The notes under the pieces were generated by a model that saw only the letters and a list, made by a program, of their open reading frames with translations, was not told the origin of the DNA and ran no database searches. From assembly GCA_021200345.1 (NCBI GenBank), contig JAJQGR010000189.1, forward strand, positions 1 to 5,128: 5,128 bases of DNA, in the 5' to 3' direction. This DNA is from Lachnospiraceae bacterium. Lineage in GTDB: Bacteria; Bacillota; Clostridia; Lachnospirales; Lachnospiraceae. Positions 1-5,128 of this stretch are shown here, piece after piece. The position numbers and the translations under genes were made by a program. Numbering within the stretch: position 1 is the stretch's first letter; every line of letters starts with the position of its first letter.

Positions 1-2457
1 GTCTATAATATGGGTGAAGCCGTAGCCATAGCATTCACTGACGCTGGTATAGGAGAGGCCGTCCAGATCCGTTTCACTATCTACCGCGTCCTGATAAGCC
101 TTCAGCCAGGCTTTCAGGGTTTCATCGTCCCATTTTTTGACCCTGATGATATTGCCATAGTAAGTCCACTCATAGTCCTGATAGGACCAGGACGCGGAAT
201 CGGACTGAATTTCCGGATCGTCCACTCCATCCACCGGCTCCAGGCGCACCTGGATGTCGTTGCTCATAAGAATGCCTGCGGCATCATACACGTCAAGGTC
301 AGCCAGGCTGTAGGCCGTCACCACATAGAATTCCGTTCCCCAGGAGGAATTCTCCTGGTTTGTGGCCACAGTTATAAATCCGTCCTGCCCCGCTTCACCA
401 GGCTCTGAAATGGCGGCGATATAGCCGCTTTTACTCACCGCCTGATAGCCGATCACAGTGCCGTCAACTTCAGTGCCGTCTTCTTTCGTGGCGGTGGCGG
501 TATCCAGTACCGCCAGGTTGTAGGGCTGGGTGCCGTTTCCCTTAATCTTCACATCCCAGACCACGAACACGTAGTCATCCATATGGTCCAGATAATCGCT
601 CTCATCGTCCACCATCCACCAGGTGATATAGTTGGACAGCTGGTTGGCCGTATAAAGGCCGGGGGTGTAGCTGACCCCTGTGGAATTCAGGGGGTTTTTG
701 GAGACACTGGCCAGGTTTGCGTAGGTATCCACCAGGCCGGTCAGGGCATTGGGCGTATCGGTCTGGGACTCTGTATCTCCGTTTCTTTTTACATCCACGC
801 TTATTTCCGCCTGCAATGTCCAGTCAGTCATGTCAACGATATCCATGACCTGCAGATTCTTATACAGAACCTGCCAGGCCACGTTTGTGCCCGCGGTGAT
901 CTCCCGGTAATTGAAAAACACCAGGTACTCCACGCCATTTGGATCAGTTTCCACGGTCCAGTTGAAGGGCATGCTGGCATTGTAGACATAACTCTCCGTG
1001 CTCTCCGCATGGGGAACGGCGATATCCGAGGGATTGATGGGATTACCGTCCCTGTCTTTCAAAAGGGCGTAGGGAATCTTAATCTCCACCGCACCCGCCT
1101 CCAGGGTTTCGCTGGTGTGGAACTCCATCTGATATTTCAGGGAAAAATCGGCGGTCTTTTCCACATAGTAGGGATCGTTCTGGTTGACGTAATAAATGTC
1201 AAAGGACCAGTTGACACCCGTGATCTCCTCTTCCCCGTTTTCCCCATCCAACTCAGAGGCCAGGGATATTCCGGAGTTCCCCAGCAGGCGGATGTTGCTG
1301 ACCGTCACCAGGAAAAGGGCTTCCTCCGCGTACGCCTCTGCCAGGATTTCATCGGCCCAGCCATCCTCATAGTACTGCTCCCCGGGCAGGACATAGGTCC
1401 CGTCAAAGTCGTCCTCCGCCAGGGTTTCTTCATCTACTTCCTCGTCAGTTTCCTTCTCTGTCTCTTCGTCCGTTCCCTCCTCAGTCTCTTCGTCTGTCTC
1501 CTTCTCTGTTTCTAAATCTGCTTCCTCCCCAGCTTCCGGATCCTCTCCGTCAGCCTGGGATTCATCATCGGTTACTTCTGTGTCGTCAGCGTCAGTGGTA
1601 CTGTCGCTGGGATCTGTGTTGTCGGTATCCCCGGTGTTGGCGCTGTCTTCAGTGCTATCTCCGTTTTCCTCGTTTCCGGCGTCTCCTGTGTTGTTGCTGT
1701 CCTCAGTGCTGTCGGTATCCCCGGCGTCGGTACTGTCCCCAACGCTTCCGGTATCGCCACTGTTGTCGCCGGCATCTGTATTATTGGTATTTTCTGTATT
1801 ATCGCTGATATCTGTATTGCCGGTTTCTCCGGCGTTATCACTGGTATCTGTATTACCAGTTTCCCCACTGCCGTCGTCAGATTCCGTACTGTCTGCCATG
1901 TTGGCACTGTCGCCGGTTCCTGTGCTACCAGTATCACCGGTACTGCTGCCGCCTCCAGTGCTGTCAGTGTTCTCAGCATCGCTGCCGGATTCCGTACTGT
2001 CCGTGGCGGTCGCATTGCCGTTGGTTTCTGTACTGCTGGTGGTGTCCGTGCTGTCAGCGGTACCCGCACTGTTGCCGGTTCCTGTACTGTCAGTAACATC
2101 CACATCGTCTGCGGTTCCCGCATTATCCGCCGCGCTTGCTTTATCGCCAGTCGCTGTGCTGTCAGCCTCTTCCGTGTTCTCCGCATTTCCCGCGCTGGCA
2201 GAGGTGATTTGCGCATTCAAATCAGCGTCCGAGGTTCCCATGATGGCCGACCCCAGAGAAATCCCTGTCCCAGGAAGATCCTGCTCCGTCTGTGCGGACG
2301 CGCTGTCCGCTTCTTCCGTCCCGGCATCTGTTCCGCCTGACACGGTCACCGTATCCGTCACAGTGTCTGTTGCGCTGATTGTCTGCGACGGCAGACAGGA
2401 AAAAATCATCAGGAAAGCAAGAAGAAATGCTGTTGCCTGCTTTTTTAATTTTTTCAT
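1..2457 (-). CDS. Large secreted repeat-rich surface adhesin (3' end off window)
   Basis: The minus frame is open for 819 codons from the ATG at 2457 to the left edge, with no stop. Residues 1-29 are a typical signal peptide: basic MKKLKK, a hydrophobic core, and a likely cut after ISA. Residues 61-65 read LPGTG. Residues about 87-302 form a hexapeptide array, consensus D-(S/N)-(T/A)-x-x-(T/A/S/G); residues 316-339 form an eight-residue Glu/Thr/Asp repeat. From residue 20 to 350 there is no aromatic residue, and there is no Arg between the signal peptide and R390, so this stalk is highly acidic. From about 351 the sequence becomes Tyr/Trp-rich and beta-like (for example KIPYALLKDRDGNPI and VEYLVFFNYREITAGTN), resembling N-terminal regions of giant clostridial Cna B/SpaA-type surface proteins; this is recalled, not searched. 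It probably forms a wall-anchored adhesin or pilus tip. Its sorting signal, if present, is off the window. It follows two sortases by 167 nt and may be their substrate. Confidence 0.85.
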   Translation of the reverse strand, partial: MKKLKKQATAFLLAFLMIFSCLPSQTISATDTVTDTVTVSGGTDAGTEEADSASAQTEQDLPGTGISLGSAIMGTSDADLNAQITSASAGNAENTEEADSTATGDKASAADNAGTADDVDVTDSTGTGNSAGTADSTDTTSSTETNGNATATDSTESGSDAENTDSTGGGSSTGDTGSTGTGDSANMADSTESDDGSGETGNTDTSDNAGETGNTDISDNTENTNNTDAGDNSGDTGSVGDSTDAGDTDSTEDSNNTGDAGNEENGDSTEDSANTGDTDNTDPSDSTTDADDTEVTDDESQADGEDPEAGEEADLETEKETDEETEEGTDEETEKETDEEVDEETLAEDDFDGTYVLPGEQYYEDGWADEILAEAYAEEALFLVTVSNIRLLGNSGISLASELDGENGEEEITGVNWSFDIYYVNQNDPYYVEKTADFSLKYQMEFHTSETLEAGAVEIKIPYALLKDRDGNPINPSDIAVPHAESTESYVYNASMPFNWTVETDPNGVEYLVFFNYREITAGTNVAWQVLYKNLQVMDIVDMTDWTLQAEISVDVKRNGDTESQTDTPNALTGLVDTYANLASVSKNPLNSTGVSYTPGLYTANQLSNYITWWMVDDESDYLDHMDDYVFVVWDVKIKGNGTQPYNLAVLDTATATKEDGTEVDGTVIGYQAVSKSGYIAAISEPGEAGQDGFITVATNQENSSWGTEFYVVTAYSLADLDVYDAAGILMSNDIQVRLEPVDGVDDPEIQSDSASWSYQDYEWTYYGNIIRVKKWDDETLKAWLKAYQDAVDSETDLDGLSYTSVSECYGYGFTHIID
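1441..1512 (-). repeat. Three 24-nt tandem repeats coding a Glu-rich octapeptide
   Basis: Residues 316-339 of the large protein read ETEKETDE, ETEEGTDE, ETEKETDE, with a partial fourth unit EVDEET after them. The period of eight residues differs from the six-residue array before it, so this is a separate expansion. It closes the acidic stalk just before the folded-looking region begins near residue 350. Confidence 0.75.
1552..2199 (-). repeat. Hexapeptide (18-nt) repeat array in the surface adhesin
   Basis: Residues 87-302 of the large protein divide into 36 consecutive six-residue units without any insertion or deletion that I can see. Examples are DSTATG (99), DSTGTG (123), DSTDTT (135), DSTESG (153), DSTGGG (165), GNTDTS (201), GNTDIS (213), DSTEDS (249 and 267) and DSTTDA (285). 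Position 2 is mostly Ser/Asn, position 3 mostly Thr/Ala, and position 6 mostly small. It is compositionally like the Ser-Asp stalks of staphylococcal Sdr proteins but with a period of six. It likely makes an extended, possibly glycosylated or metal-binding spacer; that function is inference. Units at both ends are the least regular, so the limits are approximate. Confidence 0.75.
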
Positions 2458-2461
2458 GAAA

Positions 2462-2470
2462 CTCCTCCTT
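2462..2470 (-). promoter_or_regulatory. Strong ribosome binding site of the large surface protein
   Basis: AAGGAGGAG on the minus strand is followed by TTTC and the ATG at 2457. It is the best Shine-Dalgarno match in the window and fixes the start of the large gene. An ATG at 2473 lies upstream of it but in another frame. Confidence 0.85.
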
Positions 2471-2514
2471 CATAGCGCGTGTTTTTCTTACAATTTGCAG
2501 CTATTATCATTGAT

Positions 2515-2645
2515 CTCTTTTGCAATTTACGGCTTCGGTGTATTACAACCTTTTCGCTTTACCGCTTATTGTTTTTTATGGCTTTGATACTTTATGGCCT
2601 TTCGCCGTTTATGGATTTGGTACTTTATGACTTTGGTGCTTTACG
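2515..2645 (-). repeat. Degenerate 16-17-nt direct repeat array
   Basis: On the plus strand, units close to GCTTTGGTACTTTATG recur head to tail. The clearest are 2630-2645, 2614-2629 and 2581-2596 (12-14 of 16 bases shared pairwise), with a 17-nt relative at 2597-2613. Weaker units follow at 2565-2580, 2549-2564, 2532-2548 and 2515-2531. The array starts within the last codons of the second sortase, crosses its TAA stop and fills most of the 167-nt gap before the large surface protein. A 16-nt period cannot keep a reading frame, so it is not a protein repeat. It may be a regulator-binding array, a structured leader or a decayed minisatellite. I see no clear -35/-10 pair here; TGATAAT near 2507-2513 (minus strand) is a weak -10 candidate only. 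Confidence 0.55.
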
Positions 2646-3746
2646 GCCTTTTCTCCGTCTCCTGCGGGAACGATCGTAATCAGATAATAATAAAATCAGG
2701 ACGCAGGCGATCAAAATCGCCAGCACCAGGGTGCGAATGATCTTTTCCGCCTGGATCAGCCCCTCTGAGGACTCCACCCAGGTTTTTTGTCCGTCTGAGG
2801 TCACCACATAAAGTTCCTGGCCGGTTTCCGGTTCCTCCAGGCTGCCGCTCTCACTGGTGTCCCAGGTTTCCTCAGCGTCATCGGCCCGCTGGCAGTAGAC
2901 CAGGTAGCGGTACTGGCCGCCGGACATATAGGGATGGCAGGTGATCAGCGTGACCATGTCCTTCCCCTCCTGAATGAGCACGGAATCCACGTCATCCGGC
3001 TCCACCAGTCTCATCCCCGTGACCCGGTAGGTCAGGGTCTCCCAGGGGTTGGTGATATAGACCACAGACCCATAGGTCAGCTTCTCGATATCCCTGAAAA
3101 AAGCCATGCCGCTGTAGCCTCTGTGCCCGGCGATGACACAGTTGGTGGAAGCGCCGCCGATGGGCATGCTGGTCTGGGAAAGCACCGCCGCGCCGCTTTT
3201 CAGGTTGTCCGCGTTTGCTCCCAGATAGAGCGGCAGGGTAACCTCCATGTCGGGAATCTGAATGTAGCCTGCAATATTATTTTCCAGATAATAATCACTG
3301 AGACGGATGGGCTCCTGCTCATAGCTCCAGGCGTCGGTAAGCCGCTGGCCGTGGTCAATCAGAGCCTGATTGTAATCCTGCATGGCGGCCAGAAGCCCGT
3401 CCAGATCCACATTTGATGAGAGGGACAGCTCCTCTGCCGGTTCTCCGTCCTCAACTTCCGTAAACGCTTCCGCTGTTTCCTCATCCGCGGACGAAACAGC
3501 CTCTTCCCCACTGTCCTTTTTCGCGGTTGAATCCTCGTTTCTATCCTCAGATGCATCCGTCGTCTCTCCGCCCGCAGCCGCTCCGGTCGAATCTCCGCTT
3601 TCTTCCTGTTGATAGGTGGCCTGAAATTCCGCGATCAGGCTGTCCGTCTGCCGGGCCAGCCGCCATTCCATCAGGCTTGGCCAGATATAAATGCCGACGC
3701 CGATGAGAATCAGGAGGATTCCCGTCAGGACTTTGACCTTTCTCAT
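2625..3746 (-). CDS. Second class C sortase with acidic Ser/Thr-rich insert
   Basis: This 373-residue protein starts at the ATG at 3746, which overlaps the TGA of the first sortase as ATGA, so the two are probably translationally coupled. A basic N-terminus and membrane helix (about 5-25) lead into a low-complexity acidic Ser/Thr/Glu segment at about 46-112, which contains most of the extra length. The catalytic core has His208 (CVIAGHRG), Cys270 (TLITC) and Arg280, one residue further from Cys than in the first sortase. A C-terminal helix (about 337-355) and an Arg/Lys tail follow. Aligning LTDAW (136-140) with LRDPF of the first enzyme suggests a D-A-W lid that lacks the usual proline. The NPWETLTYRV and DMVTLITCHPY segments recall a clostridial class C subgroup (from memory). 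The two enzymes share GYI.IP, VTLP.Y, GGAST.CV..GH.G and TLITC.PY but differ widely elsewhere, so they are old paralogues, probably with different substrates or roles. A housekeeping-type anchoring role is less likely given the two membrane helices. Confidence 0.92.
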   Translation of the reverse strand: MRKVKVLTGILLILIGVGIYIWPSLMEWRLARQTDSLIAEFQATYQQEESGDSTGAAAGGETTDASEDRNEDSTAKKDSGEEAVSSADEETAEAFTEVEDGEPAEELSLSSNVDLDGLLAAMQDYNQALIDHGQRLTDAWSYEQEPIRLSDYYLENNIAGYIQIPDMEVTLPLYLGANADNLKSGAAVLSQTSMPIGGASTNCVIAGHRGYSGMAFFRDIEKLTYGSVVYITNPWETLTYRVTGMRLVEPDDVDSVLIQEGKDMVTLITCHPYMSGGQYRYLVYCQRADDAEETWDTSESGSLEEPETGQELYVVTSDGQKTWVESSEGLIQAEKIIRTLVLAILIACVLILLLSDYDRSRRRRRKGRKAPKS

Positions 3747-4744
3747 TCCATCCTCCCTGGCCGGTGCCTGTCCTGCCGCCTCCTGCGCCGCAGCTTCCGC
3801 TGCAGCATTCTGACAGCAAACAGCAGCAGTAACGCCACAATCAGCAGCGCAATGGAAATTCCCAGCGCTTTCATATATTCGTTCATCCACTGGCTCTCCC
3901 CGGTTCTCACCGTGAAAGCGCCAGCTTCCTCATATTCTTCCTCATATTCTGTTCTGACGCCCCTGACCAGCAGCCGGTGACTGTTGATGCCGTAGGGGGT
4001 GCAGGTAATCAATGTACAGTAATCCGCCCCGCTCTCAATCTGCAGGGATGAAATATCATTGGGCTCCACCACGAGGATCTGATCCACCTCATAGGCAAGC
4101 TTCTCGCCGAGCACGGTCAGGATGAAAATATCCCCCTCCTCCAGCTCGGTCAGATCGGTAAATAATTTGGCGCTGCTTAAGCCTGTATGGCCGGTCAGCA
4201 CACAATGGGTGGAAGCGCCGCCCACGGGAAGGGAGGAGCCGGGCAGATGCCCGACGCCCTTCTCCAGGGTGGAGCTGTCCGTTCCATGATAAACGGGCAG
4301 AGTGACGTCAATGCAGGGGATACTGATGTAACCCATCAGCCCGGTGCCGGTGACGTCCAGCAGTTCATAGTAGGTGCTTTCAGAGTAGACCTGGGACTCC
4401 TCGGTAAAAGGGTCCCGCAGCTCCACATGGCCGGTGGCAATGGCCTCATTGTAATATTCCGCCAGCTCCCGGGCCTCCTGAAGCTTTTCCTCCTCGGTGT
4501 TTTCCACCTGGGCATCGTAGCTGCTGACCAGGCTGTCCGCCCGGTTGACAAAAATCCAGTTGGCCAGAAAGGGGTAGGCCATCAGCCCCACCCCGGCGGC
4601 CATGACCAGGATAAGCAGGAGGATTCTGAAAATCATTCCTCCCGCCCGCCGGGATCCGCCGGGTTTGCTTTTGGTGCTTCTCACTGTTGGAATTTCGTCC
4701 CTGCCGCTATCGTCTCTGCTGCTTCTCACTCTGCCGCTTCTCAC
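3743..4744 (-). CDS. Class C sortase (pilin polymerase), first of two
   Basis: This 333-residue protein has the full layout of a class C sortase. A basic N-terminus precedes a membrane helix at about 38-57. A lid motif D111-P112-F113 follows. The catalytic core has His186 (in CVLTGHTG), Cys248 (TLITC) and Arg257 (INSHRLLVRG), then a C-terminal membrane helix at about 293-313 and an Arg-rich tail. Class C sortases sit in the membrane, cut LPXTG pilins and join them through lysine isopeptide bonds. The GHTGLSSAKLFTDL and TPYGINSHRLLVRG segments resemble streptococcal SrtC-type enzymes. The likely substrate is the LPQTG protein immediately upstream. The start is uncertain: the GTG at 4744 is the first start codon after an in-frame TAG (4789-4787) and has no clear Shine-Dalgarno sequence, while the internal ATG (residue 37) would remove the basic leader and has GGAGG too close. 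The gene overlaps the next one by 4 nt. Confidence 0.93.
   Translation of the reverse strand: MRSGRVRSSRDDSGRDEIPTVRSTKSKPGGSRRAGGMIFRILLLILVMAAGVGLMAYPFLANWIFVNRADSLVSSYDAQVENTEEEKLQEARELAEYYNEAIATGHVELRDPFTEESQVYSESTYYELLDVTGTGLMGYISIPCIDVTLPVYHGTDSSTLEKGVGHLPGSSLPVGGASTHCVLTGHTGLSSAKLFTDLTELEEGDIFILTVLGEKLAYEVDQILVVEPNDISSLQIESGADYCTLITCTPYGINSHRLLVRGVRTEYEEEYEEAGAFTVRTGESQWMNEYMKALGISIALLIVALLLLFAVRMLQRKLRRRRRQDRHRPGRME
3751..3757 (-). promoter_or_regulatory. Ribosome binding site of second sortase
   Basis: GGGAGGA on the minus strand lies 4 nt before the ATG at 3746, inside the last codons of the first sortase. It decides the start of the second sortase: the frame stays open about 48 codons further upstream (to 3890), but that part overlaps the first sortase and lacks such a site. 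Confidence 0.8.
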
Positions 4745-4745
4745 T
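4676..4745 (-). repeat. Three direct copies of AGTGAGAAGC at the sortase start
   Basis: The ten-base word AGTGAGAAGC (minus strand) occurs exactly at 4745-4736, 4730-4721 and 4685-4676. All three are in the same reading frame, each giving Val/start-Arg-Ser, at residues 1, 6 and 21 of the first sortase. Each copy contains a GTG that could serve as a start. The spacings (15 and 45 nt) are multiples of three, consistent with duplication inside a coding tail. This makes the exact N-terminus ambiguous. Confidence 0.6.
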
Positions 4746-4782
4746 TTGTTTTGTTTTCTGTGTCTTTTTGATTGTTTCTTTG

Positions 4783-4809
4783 ATCGCTATGATTTCTCAT
4801 CACCGCGAT
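4783..4809 (-). other. Stem-loop between pilin and first sortase
   Basis: Read on the minus strand, ATCGC pairs with GCGAT and inner TGAT pairs with ATCA around a GAGAA loop, with a G/A mismatch and a G-U wobble between the two helices. It lies 34 nt after the pilin stop. No U-tract follows (the next bases are CAAAGAAACAATC), so it does not look like an intrinsic terminator. It could stabilise the pilin mRNA or reduce read-through into the sortase genes, which would keep pilin in excess over enzyme. That role is inference; the stem is modest in strength. Confidence 0.35.
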
Positions 4810-4843
4810 TTTCCATCAGCTTCTGTATATCGCAGCTGACGTC

Positions 4844-5128
4844 TCAGGCTTCCTCTTCCTGTTTCTTACTTCTGGTGAGAAAGGCTACGCCAAGGATCAT
4901 GACGATGGCGCCCGCCAGGGTGAAGAGGATGGTGCCCATACCGCCGGTCTGGGGCAGAGTGAAAGTGGTGGTGTTCTCAATGCCCAGCATGACGTAGGCG
5001 TTAGCGGAACTTTCGGATCCGTTTGTATCAGATCCCATGTTTGCGTCGCTTCCATCCACTTTGGCATCCGCTGTATCATCCGAAGTCACCGTATATCCAT
5101 CTGTGTCCGCCGTCTGCGCTGTGATTGT
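4844..5128 (-). CDS. C-terminus of LPXTG cell-wall-anchored pilin/adhesin (5' end off window)
   Basis: The minus frame is open from the right edge to a TGA at 4846-4844, giving 94 residues. The C-terminus is a complete wall-sorting signal: LPQTG (fragment residues 58-62; bases 4957-4943), a following Gly, a hydrophobic helix at about 64-84 and a short basic stretch TRSKK ending in EEEA. Sortases cleave such motifs between Thr and Gly, joining the protein to another pilin or to peptidoglycan. The sequence just before the motif (IENTTTFTLPQTGG) resembles the last strand of a CnaB/SpaA-type pilin domain, but too little is visible to prove that fold. Residues about 15-44 are rich in Ser, Asp, Gly and Asn, with a short GSDANM/GSDTNG repeat. 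Two class C sortases follow, so a pilus backbone or major subunit is likely; a minor pilin or simple wall-anchored adhesin is possible. Confidence 0.9.
   Translation of the reverse strand, partial: TITAQTADTDGYTVTSDDTADAKVDGSDANMGSDTNGSESSANAYVMLGIENTTTFTLPQTGGMGTILFTLAGAIVMILGVAFLTRSKKQEEEA

Noticed and set aside
583..1515. Plus-strand open frame of 310 codons
   Set aside because: It lies antisense to the adhesin, has no Shine-Dalgarno site and no recognisable domain. The minus frame has a strong ribosome binding site, a signal peptide and continuous sensible protein.
1552..2199. CRISPR-like or non-coding satellite array
   Set aside because: The 18-nt period keeps the reading frame throughout, units are too variable for CRISPR repeats, and the product reads as a surface-protein repeat.
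1572..2216. Minus-strand 214-codon frame with Thr/Pro/Ala-rich repeats
   Set aside because: It is a shifted reading of the same repeat array. The true frame has the signal peptide and continues for 819 codons.
2376..2400. Possible lipobox (IFSC) in the adhesin signal peptide
   Set aside because: Phe at position -2 is a poor fit to a lipobox, and a good signal peptidase I site (ISA) lies just after; a repeat-rich adhesin beside sortases fits wall anchoring better.
2222..2473. Minus-strand 83-codon frame starting at the ATG at 2473
   Set aside because: Its start precedes the strong AAGGAGGAG site, which is spaced for the ATG at 2457, and its product has no hydrophobic signal sequence.
1580..2587. 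Plus-strand open frame of 335 codons rich in Ser, Val, Leu and Pro
   Set aside because: It is the antisense reading of the 18-nt hexapeptide repeats. The periodic GC-biased codons keep stop codons out of several frames, so its length carries no weight.
2934..3416. Plus-strand 160-codon frame (also 4187-4771)
   Set aside because: Both are antisense shadows of the sortase catalytic domains, with no ribosome binding sites or recognisable features.
3747..3890. 48-codon N-terminal extension of the second sortase
   Set aside because: It overlaps the C-terminal helix of the first sortase, would put a Cys/Ala-rich stretch before the membrane anchor, and ignores the well-placed GGGAGGA before the ATG at 3746.
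4783..4809. Intrinsic terminator after the pilin gene
   Set aside because: The stem is short, has a mismatch and is not followed by a run of U, so read-through into the sortases is expected.

Overview
The window looks like part of a sortase-assembled pilus or adhesin locus from a Gram-positive, low-to-mid GC Firmicute. A gut clostridium of the Lachnospiraceae type is my best guess. The evidence is an LPXTG wall-sorting signal, two class C sortases and strong AGGAGG-type ribosome binding sites. The Lachnospiraceae placement rests on family resemblance and base composition, not on a marker gene. Every gene I accept is on the minus strand, so transcription runs from right (5128) to left (1).

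Layout in transcription order. (1) 5128-4844: the last 94 residues of a cell-wall-anchored pilin or adhesin ending in LPQTG, a membrane helix and a basic tail; its start lies off the right edge. (2) 4843-4745: a gap of about 100 nt with a stem-loop and a 19-codon reading frame that runs into the next gene. (3) 4744-3743: a class C (pilin-polymerising) sortase with a DPF lid and H/C/R active site. (4) 3746-2625: a second, divergent class C sortase, overlapping the first by ATGA, with a long acidic Ser/Thr-rich insert before the catalytic domain. (5) 2645-2515: a degenerate array of 16-17-nt direct repeats covering the sortase stop codon and most of the gap to the next gene. (6) 2457-1: the first 819 residues of a very large secreted surface protein that runs off the left edge. 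It has a signal peptide, an in-phase hexapeptide repeat array of about 36 units, a short Glu-rich octapeptide array, then beta-rich adhesin-like sequence. No single open frame listing is needed to see it: the minus frame 2457-1 is open throughout.

Probable working model (inference): the two sortases join the upstream LPQTG protein, and perhaps the downstream giant protein, into a covalent surface fibre. The sortases resemble different class C subgroups, which fits different substrates. The large protein's acidic, aromatic-free repeat region would act as a flexible or extended stalk, projecting or spacing its folded part.

The most unusual structure is the hexapeptide array, about 650 bp long and apparently free of out-of-phase indels. 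Next come the 16-nt repeat array between sortase and adhesin, an LPGTG motif just after the adhesin signal peptide, and acidic low-complexity inserts in three of the four proteins. I saw no tRNA, rRNA, CRISPR array, insertion sequence or convincing intrinsic terminator.
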